Part shown: in pieces, positions 26,045 through 34,824 of the stretch | How the letters are laid out: each line of letters begins with the position of its first letter | How positions within the stretch are numbered: the first letter of the stretch is position 1 | Assembly: GCF_010671605.1 (NCBI RefSeq) | Contig: NZ_JAABOO010000002.1 | Coordinates: 744,001 to 808,000 of the forward strand | DNA: 64,000 nt | From: Leptobacterium flavescens | GTDB taxonomy: Bacteria; Bacteroidota; Bacteroidia; Flavobacteriales; Flavobacteriaceae | Reading direction: 5' to 3' | Notes under the pieces: generated by a model | Databases searched by the model: none | What the model was told of the DNA's origin: nothing | Seen by the model: only the letters and a program-made list of their open reading frames with translations | Position numbers and translations under genes: made by a program

Positions 26045-27142
26045 ATGAAGTTACTTTATATAACCAATCAGATATGCGGTTCGGGGGGCCTGGAAAGAGT
26101 ACTTTCTATCAAGGCCAGTTACCTCGCTGAGCAGCTGGGTTATGAAGTACATATTATTACGCTGAATCAGGGGAATAAAAAACTCTTTTACGATTTTAGC
26201 GACAAACTCATTTATCACGATATCGAGATTTCGGGTAATTATGTTTCCAGTTTCCTGCAATACCTCAGGGGGCTGAAAAAAAAGGTCAAAACCATAAACC
26301 CGGATGTTATTTCTGTTTGTGATGACGGTTTAAAAGGGTTTTACGTACCTTATTTTCTGGGAACAAAGACTCCGATCATTTACGAAAGACACGCATCCAA
26401 GAATATTATCAAGACTTCGGATAATGCGTCTTTTCTTCAAAAATTAAAATTAAAGCTCATCTTTTCCCTCATGCATATCGGAGCGCGAAAATATGATGCT
26501 TTTGTAGTGCTGACCAATTACAACCTCAGCGAATGGGATCTGGATAATCTGAAAGTAATTCCAAATCCACTTTCGTTCAAGGCCCAGAAAATATCCTCAC
26601 TTAAAAACAAGAAGGTTATTTCTGTTGGTAGTCATCACTTTCAGAAAGGCTTTGACCGCTTGCTGAAAAGCTGGAAAAACGTTCTGGAGAAGCACGACGA
26701 CTGGATACTTGAGATCTACGGGAGAGCAGACACCAACATTTATCAGGAAATGGCGTATGAGCTGGGGATCGAGAACAGTGTTCGCTTTCATCCTCCCATT
26801 AAAAATATACAGGAGAAATATGCCGAGGCATCTGTTTATGCCATGTCATCCAGGTCCGAAGGTTTCGGAATGGTCCTGATTGAGGCCATGGCACACGGGG
26901 TTCCGTGCATTTCCTTCGATTGTCCTTGCGGGCCCAAAGATATTATTACCCATGAAAAGGATGGTTTCCTTATTCCTAACGGGGATATTGAAGCTTTTAG
27001 CCGCACTTTGATCGAACTTATCGAAGACCAAAGCCTGCGTGAACTGATGGGGAAAGAAGCTGTAAAAAAATCGGAACACTATGTTCCGGAGTCAGTAGTT
27101 CCTAACTGGGATGTATTATTCAGGTCTTTAATCACTAAATAA
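26045..27142 (+). CDS. GT4 family glycosyltransferase
   Basis: A 365-residue cytoplasmic GT-B glycosyltransferase. The acceptor-side glycine loop is GSGGLERV (about 12-19) and the donor-side EX7E motif is in RSEGFGMVLIEAMAHGVP (about 275-292). Group 4 enzymes use a UDP- or GDP-sugar with retention of configuration. It adds one sugar of the repeat unit; which one cannot be told. It is one of two consecutive GT4 genes, 8 bp apart. Confidence 0.93.
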   Translation: MKLLYITNQICGSGGLERVLSIKASYLAEQLGYEVHIITLNQGNKKLFYDFSDKLIYHDIEISGNYVSSFLQYLRGLKKKVKTINPDVISVCDDGLKGFYVPYFLGTKTPIIYERHASKNIIKTSDNASFLQKLKLKLIFSLMHIGARKYDAFVVLTNYNLSEWDLDNLKVIPNPLSFKAQKISSLKNKKVISVGSHHFQKGFDRLLKSWKNVLEKHDDWILEIYGRADTNIYQEMAYELGIENSVRFHPPIKNIQEKYAEASVYAMSSRSEGFGMVLIEAMAHGVPCISFDCPCGPKDIITHEKDGFLIPNGDIEAFSRTLIELIEDQSLRELMGKEAVKKSEHYVPESVVPNWDVLFRSLITK

Positions 27143-27150
27143 TCTGCCCT

Positions 27151-28368
27151 ATGGAACCCAAAAGAATATTACTTATCATACCATATGGCGGTGTTGGAGG
27201 AATGGAACGCCTGGCGTTAACCTTCTACAATTACTACAAACAGAAGGGATATACGGTAAAAGCGCTGAAGCTTATCAAGCTGGAGACAGATATCATTAAT
27301 TTTGGAGAAGACGAATTGTTTTTAAAGGATTATGATCTTCACCGGATGCCGATCACAAAACGGTTCCTGTTTTATCTTTCAGCTCCCCTATCCATAAGGA
27401 AGATCGTAAAAAGAGAGAAAATAACTCATTCTATCTGTTTTGGGGACATGTCTAATCTCTTCAGTTCTTTATCTTTTACCAAAGAATTTAAGGTGGGCAG
27501 TATACATTCCTTTAAAAGTGTAGAGTTTCAGGATAAAAACATCCTTAATAAGATCTTTAAATGGAGCTACAGAAGCACCTACAGGAATCTGGATAAGGTA
27601 GTATGTATCAGTAATACCATTAAAGAAGACCTCATAGAGAACTGCGCTTTTAAATTTACCGATAAGCTGGAGGTGATCTACAATCCCCACGATATTGAGG
27701 CTATACAAAAAGGAGCCGGATCTCCTTTCGATTCGGAAGAGGAGCAGGAACTCTTTTCACAAAATATCATTCTGTTTTTGGGAAGGCTATCCTATGCCAA
27801 ATCGCCCTGGCACCTGCTTAAGGCTTTTCATATCCTGGCTCAAAGACAGGCAGATGTAAAACTGGTCTTTATAGGAGATGGCGAACCTCCTATCATTGAA
27901 TATGTAAAAAAATTAATAGATACGTTTAATATTGCGGATCGTGTGGTGCTTTTGGGAAGGAAATCCAATCCGTACAGATACCTGGCCAAAGCAAAGGTCC
28001 TTGCCTTGTCATCACACTTCGAAGGAACACCCAATGTAATTGTCGAAGCTATTGCATTAGACGTGCCGGTGGTCACATCACTTTGCACCAAAGGTGTTTT
28101 TGAATTGATGAGTATGAACGGAGAGGTGAATGAGGAAGGGAATATTGAAGTGGAAAGCGGTATTATCACCCCTGCTTTGTTTAAGGGTAAACTGGGGATC
28201 CCTGAAAAAGACGATCTTTTAAAAGAAGAGTACGACCTTGCGGATGCACTCGAACAAGTGCTCGCTTCGGATAAATATAAAAATACATTAGTAACCGCAA
28301 AGGAAGCTTTGCTGGAGAAATTCGATTTGGATAAGGTAACAACAAGCTATTTAACACCAATAAATTAA
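27151..28368 (+). CDS. GT4 family glycosyltransferase
   Basis: A 405-residue GT-B glycosyltransferase. PYGGVGGMERLALTFY (residues 9-24) forms the acceptor-side loop, LGRLSYAKSPWHLLKAF opens the second domain, and SSHFEGTPNVIVEAIALDVP holds the EX7E motif. A C-terminal insertion (about 315-360) is longer than usual. It acts in repeat-unit assembly on the cytoplasmic face. It is followed after 3 bp by the MBOAT gene. Confidence 0.93.
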   Translation: MEPKRILLIIPYGGVGGMERLALTFYNYYKQKGYTVKALKLIKLETDIINFGEDELFLKDYDLHRMPITKRFLFYLSAPLSIRKIVKREKITHSICFGDMSNLFSSLSFTKEFKVGSIHSFKSVEFQDKNILNKIFKWSYRSTYRNLDKVVCISNTIKEDLIENCAFKFTDKLEVIYNPHDIEAIQKGAGSPFDSEEEQELFSQNIILFLGRLSYAKSPWHLLKAFHILAQRQADVKLVFIGDGEPPIIEYVKKLIDTFNIADRVVLLGRKSNPYRYLAKAKVLALSSHFEGTPNVIVEAIALDVPVVTSLCTKGVFELMSMNGEVNEEGNIEVESGIITPALFKGKLGIPEKDDLLKEEYDLADALEQVLASDKYKNTLVTAKEALLEKFDLDKVTTSYLTPIN

Positions 28369-28371
28369 GCT

Positions 28372-29802
28372 ATGCTTTTTAATTCGTTTGAATTTTTGAT
28401 CTTTCTGCCTGTAGTGTTCATACTCTACTGGTTTGTATTTCAAAGAAATTTAAAGTGGCAGAATTTTTTGTTACTCATTGCCAGTTATGTGTTTTACGGC
28501 TGGTGGGACTGGCGTTTTCTTTCCCTTATTGTATTCAGCTCCATCATAGATTACAGTTGCGGATTACGGATCAGCAAAACTAAGGTCCCGTCAAAACGCA
28601 AAGCCTGGTTAATGGTAAGCATGCTTGTTAATCTCGGGTTCCTCGGAGTGTTTAAATATTTTAATTTCTTCTCCGAATCCCTGGCAGAAGCTTTTTCCAG
28701 CCTCGGGTATGAACTAAATGCTCTGACTTTAAATGTTATTTTACCTGTAGGGATAAGTTTCTACACCTTCCAGACCATGAGCTATACCATAGATGTATAT
28801 CGGGAAAAACTCTCTCCCACCAAAGATGCGGTGGCCTTTTTTGCATTTGTGAGCTTCTTTCCTCAGCTGGTTGCCGGTCCTATTGAAAGAGCTACTAATT
28901 TACTCCCTCAGTTTTATAAGAAAAGGAAATTTTCATATCCTCAGGCATCAGACGGTATGCGTCAGATCTTATGGGGATTGTTTAAAAAAGTGGTTGTTGC
29001 CGATAATTGTGCTATCATCGTAAATCAGATATTTGAAAGTCCCGGAGATTTTAACTCCAGTGCCCTTGTTATCGGCGCTGTTTTCTTTGCATTCCAGATC
29101 TACGGGGATTTTTCAGGTTATTCGGATATTGCCATCGGAACGGCACGTTTATTTGGTTTTAATCTGATGCAGAACTTTGCTTTCCCATATTTTTCAAGGG
29201 ATATTGCCGAATTCTGGAGACGTTGGCATATCTCCCTGTCCACCTGGTTCAGGGATTACGTGTATATCCCCCTCGGAGGAAGCCGGGGTGGTACTAAAAT
29301 GAAGGTACGGAACACCTTTATTATTTTCCTGGTGAGCGGCTTCTGGCATGGCGCCAACTGGACCTTCCTGGTATGGGGCTTCTTAAACGCCTTGTATTTC
29401 CTCCCCCTCCTGCTAATGAAAAAGAACAGGGTAAATACCAATGTAGTAGCTGAAAACAGGTTTTTCATTAACCCTAAAGAGCTTTTACAGGTAGGTATTA
29501 CCTTTATACTGACCATCCTCGCCTGGGTGTTTTTCAGGGCAACTTCTATAGAGAATGCCCTTATTTATATCAGGGATATCTTTACCGGAACCCTGTTCAG
29601 CGCACCGGGGATAGATCTCAAGCCGTTTATATTTATTCTTTTGCTTCTAGTGGTAGAATGGTTCCACAGAGATAAAAAGCACGGCCTGATGATTGAAAAT
29701 CTTAAAATAACTCCTGTCAGATGGGGGTTTTATGTATTTTTATTCTGTGTTATACTGTTTTTCGGGGCACAGTCTCAAACATTCATTTATTTTCAGTTCT
29801 AG
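28372..29802 (+). CDS. MBOAT family O-acyltransferase (AlgI/DltB-like)
   Basis: A 476-residue polytopic membrane protein, recognised from LPVGISFYTFQTMSYTIDVYR, the WRRWHISLSTWFRDYVYIPLGGSR segment and the catalytic His (H326) in VSGFWHGANWTFLVWG. MBOAT proteins of this type move an acyl group, usually acetyl, across the membrane and hand it to a partner that modifies the polysaccharide. The partner is probably the SGNH-like protein whose ATG follows the stop codon with no spacer. This pairing resembles AlgI with AlgJ/AlgX and DltB with DltD. Confidence 0.94.
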   Translation: MLFNSFEFLIFLPVVFILYWFVFQRNLKWQNFLLLIASYVFYGWWDWRFLSLIVFSSIIDYSCGLRISKTKVPSKRKAWLMVSMLVNLGFLGVFKYFNFFSESLAEAFSSLGYELNALTLNVILPVGISFYTFQTMSYTIDVYREKLSPTKDAVAFFAFVSFFPQLVAGPIERATNLLPQFYKKRKFSYPQASDGMRQILWGLFKKVVVADNCAIIVNQIFESPGDFNSSALVIGAVFFAFQIYGDFSGYSDIAIGTARLFGFNLMQNFAFPYFSRDIAEFWRRWHISLSTWFRDYVYIPLGGSRGGTKMKVRNTFIIFLVSGFWHGANWTFLVWGFLNALYFLPLLLMKKNRVNTNVVAENRFFINPKELLQVGITFILTILAWVFFRATSIENALIYIRDIFTGTLFSAPGIDLKPFIFILLLLVVEWFHRDKKHGLMIENLKITPVRWGFYVFLFCVILFFGAQSQTFIYFQF

Positions 29803-30741
29803 ATGAAAAAGTTCTTAATTAAAATATCGGTCTTTTTCGGAATTGTAGTGATCATCTTTTCCATCGTCCTGATGAATTACGGGGGTTATATCGATTATTT
29901 TTATGAGAAGTTCACAACGCCCAAGGTAAAATCACTTATCCTGGGAGATTCGAGAAGTATGCAGGGAATTCAGCCATCGGTGATCAACGATTATTTTAAA
30001 GGGTCCGATTACGAAACTCCCATTCTGAATTACAGCTTTACCATAGCTCAGATCGCCTATGGTCCACTCTATACCGAAAGTGTTAAAAAGAAACTGGACA
30101 CCACTTCTACGGATGGTTTGTTTATCCTGACAGTAAACCCATGGATACTATCTTTAAGAGAAGAAGATAAGGTAGAGGAAGGTATTTATTTTGAACAGGG
30201 GAAGCCTCCCCATAATATGACCTTTGTAAGTCACAGTCCGAACTTTGAATACCTGGTACGGAATTTTAACTATTTCCACTTTAAGTCTATAGTAAGGCGT
30301 ACGTCTAAAATGCACAAAGACGGTTGGCTGGAGGAATCCAACCTTCCGAAAGACAGTCTGACCCTCAATAAATGGAAGGAGATCCAGGTAGAGCTTTACA
30401 GCGATTACGCATCCCGCTGGAAAAAATCGGAGTTCAGGCTGAATCACCTTCAAAAACTGGTTGAATACCTTGATAAACACGGAGATGTAGTGATTGTCAG
30501 GATGCCGATAGATCAGAAGATCATGGATATTGAAAATAATTACTGGGAAGGTTTTGATGACGACATTAGCCGGGTAGCCTCGGAAACGAATGTAAAGTAC
30601 ATTAATTTCTCATCTCATATCGAACAATATAAGACCTACGACGGGAATCACCTTGATAAATACGGGGGAGTTATATACACCAGGCATCTTTGCGATTCTA
30701 TTGTTAAACAGCAAAAAGGGCTAAGTAAGGCAGGCAGATGA
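29803..30741 (+). CDS. SGNH-like periplasmic acyltransferase partner of the MBOAT protein
   Basis: A 312-residue protein with one N-terminal membrane helix (about 5-25) and a periplasmic domain carrying the two hallmarks of SGNH enzymes: a GDS block (S50 in LILGDSRSMQ) and a C-terminal Asp-x-x-His (D280, H283 in YDGNHLDKYGG). It is predicted to complete O-acetylation of the polymer using acyl groups delivered by the MBOAT protein encoded directly upstream. The family name is uncertain because overall similarity to AlgJ or DltD is low; the motifs and gene order carry the assignment. Confidence 0.8.
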   Translation: MKKFLIKISVFFGIVVIIFSIVLMNYGGYIDYFYEKFTTPKVKSLILGDSRSMQGIQPSVINDYFKGSDYETPILNYSFTIAQIAYGPLYTESVKKKLDTTSTDGLFILTVNPWILSLREEDKVEEGIYFEQGKPPHNMTFVSHSPNFEYLVRNFNYFHFKSIVRRTSKMHKDGWLEESNLPKDSLTLNKWKEIQVELYSDYASRWKKSEFRLNHLQKLVEYLDKHGDVVIVRMPIDQKIMDIENNYWEGFDDDISRVASETNVKYINFSSHIEQYKTYDGNHLDKYGGVIYTRHLCDSIVKQQKGLSKAGR

Positions 30742-31817
30742 TAGATTTTATCCCATTAGAATATTATGGTACCATACGGATGTATTTAATGCTTACCGTG
30801 GTACTTATTACCATCCTGCATTCATTGGTACTCCCTATGGAAGATATCAAGAACAAGATGTATATCGCTGTAATGGGGTTCCTTATTCTGGCCTATAATG
30901 TAGTGTATATCGGGTTACGGCCTATCAGCGGAAAGTATTTCGTGGATATGCGTACCTATGCCAATTATTTTAAAAGTTACGCCATCGGTGGAGATATACT
31001 GGTAAAAGACGATATCTTCTTTCATCAGTTTATGAAACTGAGCTCGTCTATAATGACGGTCCACAGCTTCTTTCTCCTGTGTGCAATTATCTATATCCTG
31101 CCTCTATACGTGGTTTCCAGGAAAATGTTCAAGGATTATTGGTTTTACTCTTTCCTCCTGTTAGTGGTATCGTTTTCTTTCTGGGGATACGGAGTGAACG
31201 GGATACGTAACGGGATGGCTACTTCCATATTTCTATTTGCCATCGCTTACAGAGACAGGAAAGTTGTTCTGATTGCATTTGCAACCCTCGCCTATTTATT
31301 TCACCAGTCGATGGCACTTCCGATATTTGCTTTTGTACTCACACTGATCCACAATAAACCTAAAACTTATTTTATAGCCTGGTTATGCGCTATTCCGTTA
31401 TCGTTGGTTATGGGTGGCTTCTGGGAAGCTTTCTTTTCTTCCCTCGGTTTCGGAGGGGATCGTCTCTCCTATCTTGCAGGGGGTGAGAATACAGGTTTCA
31501 GGTTCGACTTTCTCCTCTATAGTGCCTCGGCCGTTTTTGCCGGATGGTACTTTATTTTTAAAAGAGGATTTGCAGACAAGGTATACTGGCAGTTGTTCAA
31601 TGTTTACCTGATAGCCAATACTTTCTGGATCCTGGTGATCCGGGCGAATTTCTCAAACAGATTTGCCTATCTCTCCTGGTTCATGATAGCTATTGTGATC
31701 GTGTACCCCTACTTAAAACAGAAATTTTTTAAGAATCAGAACGTCGTTCTGGCAAAGGTAATATTCATGTATTTTCTATTTACTTTTGCTATGTTCCTGT
31801 ACTACAAAATCGATTGA
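30738..31817 (+). CDS. EpsG-family Wzy-like polysaccharide polymerase
   Basis: A 359-residue membrane protein with about 10 helices. The EpsG pattern is visible: a periplasmic loop after helix 2 (GLRPISGKYFVDMRTYANYF), the conserved GVNGIRNGMATSIFLFAIAY and the following LAYLFHQSMALPIFAF. Such proteins polymerise repeat units in the periplasm in Wzx/Wzy systems. The gene overlaps its neighbours at both ends (ATGA upstream, TGATG downstream), showing tight translational coupling. No other polymerase candidate is present in the window. Confidence 0.85.
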   Translation: MIDFIPLEYYGTIRMYLMLTVVLITILHSLVLPMEDIKNKMYIAVMGFLILAYNVVYIGLRPISGKYFVDMRTYANYFKSYAIGGDILVKDDIFFHQFMKLSSSIMTVHSFFLLCAIIYILPLYVVSRKMFKDYWFYSFLLLVVSFSFWGYGVNGIRNGMATSIFLFAIAYRDRKVVLIAFATLAYLFHQSMALPIFAFVLTLIHNKPKTYFIAWLCAIPLSLVMGGFWEAFFSSLGFGGDRLSYLAGGENTGFRFDFLLYSASAVFAGWYFIFKRGFADKVYWQLFNVYLIANTFWILVIRANFSNRFAYLSWFMIAIVIVYPYLKQKFFKNQNVVLAKVIFMYFLFTFAMFLYYKID

Positions 31818-32818
31818 TGATGGGAAGTGTTAAAGTGAGTATAATCGTTCCGATGTACAATGTTGAAAAATACATTGAGAAATGCATCGCTTCTACCTAT
31901 GAGCAATCGCTGGAAGAAAACGATTTTGAGCTCGTAATAGTAGACGATGAGTCTCCCGATAACAGCCTGGAAATTGCCCGGGAAATCGAAAAGAAACACG
32001 GCAACATCAAAATCATCTCGCAGAAGAACAAAGGCCTGGGTGGAGCCAGGAATACCGGGATACAACACGCCTCCGGAGATTATCTCCTTTTCCTGGATTC
32101 TGATGACACCCTGCTGAAAAGCAGCCTTCCTCCCATTCTGTCGCTGGCAGAAGAAAGAGAATTGGATATTCTGGAGTTCGGGGCTCAGGGTGTAAACGGC
32201 AATGAGGATATTGTTTTTAAAGTAAGTAACAGCAGTAAGGGGAATATTTTTAATGGGATCTCCTATTACAACAATACAGTGTATCTGGGATCTGCCTGCA
32301 ATAAATTATACAGAAGGGCCTTCCTGCTGGAAAAACGGCTTCTTTTCAGGGAAAAAGTATATGCCGAGGACTTCGAATTCAATACGCGCGCGCTGTATTA
32401 TGCCGAAAAGGTAGAAGCTATAGATATCATCGTGGCCAGCTGGCTTCAGAATGAACAATCGATAACTCGAGACAGGAACCTGGCGAAGAAAGACAAATAT
32501 ATTGCAGATATTATCAGCAATCTGACACACCTGACAGCATTCAGGGAACAATATCGGGATAAGGAAGATGAAGCGACAAAAGCTTTCTTTAGTGAACGCT
32601 TTACCATGTTGAATATCGATATTTTTTATCAGCTGTTTAAGAACAGTTATCCTTTAAATCGGATCAGGGAGGTCAGGAAAGAACTTAAGGAAAAAGGCTT
32701 ATTACATACAACACACCCTGTACGGGACAAGAAAAAGAATTTGTTCAGGAAGGTATTAATGAACAATTCTTTTGTATTTGGTATCGTGCAGTTTTCAAAG
32801 CGTTTGATCAGATCATAA
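31817..32818 (+). CDS. GT2 family glycosyltransferase
   Basis: A GT-A fold glycosyltransferase of about 333 residues: VSIIVPMYNVEKYIEKCI at the N-terminus, the nucleotide-binding VDDESPDNS, GGARNTGIQHASGDYLLFLDSDD with the DxD metal site, and a 200-residue C-terminal region. The ATG at 31817 shares one base with the stop of the polymerase gene (TGATG); a TTG one codon earlier and an ATG one codon later are possible but less natural. It adds one sugar, inverting, to the lipid-linked repeat. Confidence 0.92.
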   Translation: MMGSVKVSIIVPMYNVEKYIEKCIASTYEQSLEENDFELVIVDDESPDNSLEIAREIEKKHGNIKIISQKNKGLGGARNTGIQHASGDYLLFLDSDDTLLKSSLPPILSLAEERELDILEFGAQGVNGNEDIVFKVSNSSKGNIFNGISYYNNTVYLGSACNKLYRRAFLLEKRLLFREKVYAEDFEFNTRALYYAEKVEAIDIIVASWLQNEQSITRDRNLAKKDKYIADIISNLTHLTAFREQYRDKEDEATKAFFSERFTMLNIDIFYQLFKNSYPLNRIREVRKELKEKGLLHTTHPVRDKKKNLFRKVLMNNSFVFGIVQFSKRLIRS

Positions 32819-32847
32819 ATTTATATACAGACCAGTAAGTTACAGAT

Positions 32848-34755
32848 ATGTGCGGAATAAACGGGATTATCAGTAAGAATCAGAACCAACTCTCGGAGGT
32901 AAAACAAAAAATGGCCCGGATGAATGAATTGATCTTTCATCGCGGCCCGGATGAAGACGGTTTCTTTGCCGAAGACGTCAATTCAGCTACCCTCGGAATG
33001 TGTATGAGGCGTTTATCTATTATTGATCTGACTACAGGAAAGCAACCCATTTTTTCTGATGATAATTCGATTGTCATTGTCTTTAATGGAGAAATATATA
33101 ATTACAGGCACCTGAAATCGGGGCTTGAACAAAAAGGTATCCGTTTTAATACCACTTCCGATACAGAGGTAATTCTTCGCCTGTACGAAGAATACGGAAC
33201 AGAATCATTTAAAATGCTGGACGGGATGTTCGCTTTCAGCATTTTCGACAAGAGAATAAACAAGTTATTTATCGCGAGGGATTTCTTCGGGGAAAAACCG
33301 CTTTACTATTATTCCGATGAAAACCAATTTATCTGGGCATCGGAACTAAAATCCATCATCAATGTCCTGGATAAAAAACCGGAGATCTCCAAAAAAGGGC
33401 TTAACCTGTTTTTCAGGCTAACCTATATTCCGGCTCCCTTTACCATTTATGAAAATGTTTTAAAGCTGGAAGCCAATCACTATATGGAATTCGATATGAA
33501 CAGCGGATCGCATAAAATTATTGCTATCCCTGTAGAATCGGAGAAGGAGAAATCCAAATTAAAATTACCGCAGGCAGCATCCGTCCTTAAAGAAAAGGTG
33601 ATGGAAAGTGTGGAGAGCAGGTCTGTTTCTGATGTTCCTTTGGGAACATTTCTATCCGGAGGAGTGGATTCCTCCATTGTTTCCTGGTGTCTTTCGCAGA
33701 TCTCCGATTCGAAAATAGATACTTTTTCCATCGGATTTGAAAAATCGGTTTTTGACGAGACGGATAAATCCCGGGTAGTTTCCAAATTGATAAACAGTAC
33801 GCATCACGAGTTTGTCATCAACGAAAACGACCTCAAAGAACACGTTCACGATATTATTGTCAACTTCGATGAACCCTTTGCCGATTCGTCTTCCCTTCCT
33901 TCTTTTCTGGTAGCCAAAAAGACCAGCGACTATATAAAAGTAGCCCTTACGGGAGACGGAGGTGATGAAGTATTCGGAGGGTATAACAAATACTATATCG
34001 GGAAACTGAATAAAATATACACAGGAATAGTCCCATCTGCATTGCATTCTGCCGTTTTAAAGGGGTCCAGGGTCCTTCTGAAGACAAAAGACGATAACAG
34101 GGGAAAAAGATTCAGGCTCCAACGCCTGTTGTCCTCTGTAAATTACAACGGAGGTTTTTACTGGGATATCATTTCACTCGGCTTTACCGAAGACTCATAT
34201 AGCAATTACTTTAGAGATGAATACTGTTTCTCTCATTCGGAAGTATTTGACAGCTATAAGGAAAAGACCGGGATCAGTAACCCCGGGAGTCTAAGCGAAT
34301 ACAGGGAGATCGACAGGCATTTAAGCCTGGAAGGTGATATGCTTGTAAAAGTAGACCGTACCAGTATGCTGAATTCCCTCGAATGCAGGGCACCCTTCCT
34401 GAATAAAGAATTGTGGAAATATGCCAGCAGCCTGCCGGAAAACTACCTGATGAAGGGCTGGGATAAAAAATTCATCTTAAAAGAGGCATTCAGAAGCGAG
34501 TTCCCGGAAGGTTTCCTGGATAAATCGAAAAGCGGTTTTGGTGTACCAGTAGGCGATTGGCTCAGATCTTCACTTAGAGAAGAGCTGGAAATCTATGCTA
34601 AACGGGATTCTTTAGATGCTCAGGGCATCTTTAACGTTGATGAGATCTCCAAAATAGTAGATGAGCACCTTTCCAATAAAAAAGACCACACATTTAAGAT
34701 ATGGACCTTCTACTGCTTCCAGAAATGGTATTATTCGATCTATACAATGAATTAA
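32848..34755 (+). CDS. asnB: Asparagine synthase-like glutamine amidotransferase
   Basis: A 635-residue two-domain enzyme. The class II glutaminase domain starts with the catalytic Cys2 (MCGINGIIS), followed by FHRGPDEDGF and VFNGEIYNYR. The synthetase domain has the PP-loop LSGGVDSSIVSW near residue 270, ALTGDGGDEVFGGY, and RTSMLNSLECRAPFLN. Biosynthetic AsnB makes asparagine, but homologues inside O-antigen and capsule loci (WbpS type) amidate uronic acids, and that is the better guess here. It is the last gene of the main plus-strand block, 29 bp after the GT2, and a strong terminator follows. Confidence 0.92.
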   Translation: MCGINGIISKNQNQLSEVKQKMARMNELIFHRGPDEDGFFAEDVNSATLGMCMRRLSIIDLTTGKQPIFSDDNSIVIVFNGEIYNYRHLKSGLEQKGIRFNTTSDTEVILRLYEEYGTESFKMLDGMFAFSIFDKRINKLFIARDFFGEKPLYYYSDENQFIWASELKSIINVLDKKPEISKKGLNLFFRLTYIPAPFTIYENVLKLEANHYMEFDMNSGSHKIIAIPVESEKEKSKLKLPQAASVLKEKVMESVESRSVSDVPLGTFLSGGVDSSIVSWCLSQISDSKIDTFSIGFEKSVFDETDKSRVVSKLINSTHHEFVINENDLKEHVHDIIVNFDEPFADSSSLPSFLVAKKTSDYIKVALTGDGGDEVFGGYNKYYIGKLNKIYTGIVPSALHSAVLKGSRVLLKTKDDNRGKRFRLQRLLSSVNYNGGFYWDIISLGFTEDSYSNYFRDEYCFSHSEVFDSYKEKTGISNPGSLSEYREIDRHLSLEGDMLVKVDRTSMLNSLECRAPFLNKELWKYASSLPENYLMKGWDKKFILKEAFRSEFPEGFLDKSKSGFGVPVGDWLRSSLREELEIYAKRDSLDAQGIFNVDEISKIVDEHLSNKKDHTFKIWTFYCFQKWYYSIYTMN

Positions 34756-34771
34756 GCAATCATATAAACAC

Positions 34772-34805
34772 AAAAAAGGCTAAAGATGATCTTTAGCCTT
34801 TTTTT
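34772..34805. terminator. Bidirectional terminator between convergent capsule genes
   Basis: A stem GGCTAAAGA / TCTTTAGCC with loop TGA is flanked by AAAAAA on the left and TTTTTTT on the right. It lies 16 nt after the AsnB-like stop and 19 nt from the end of the convergent beta-helix gene, so it serves both strands. Confidence 0.88.
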
Positions 34806-34824
34806 ATTTCTATACGCGTACAAC

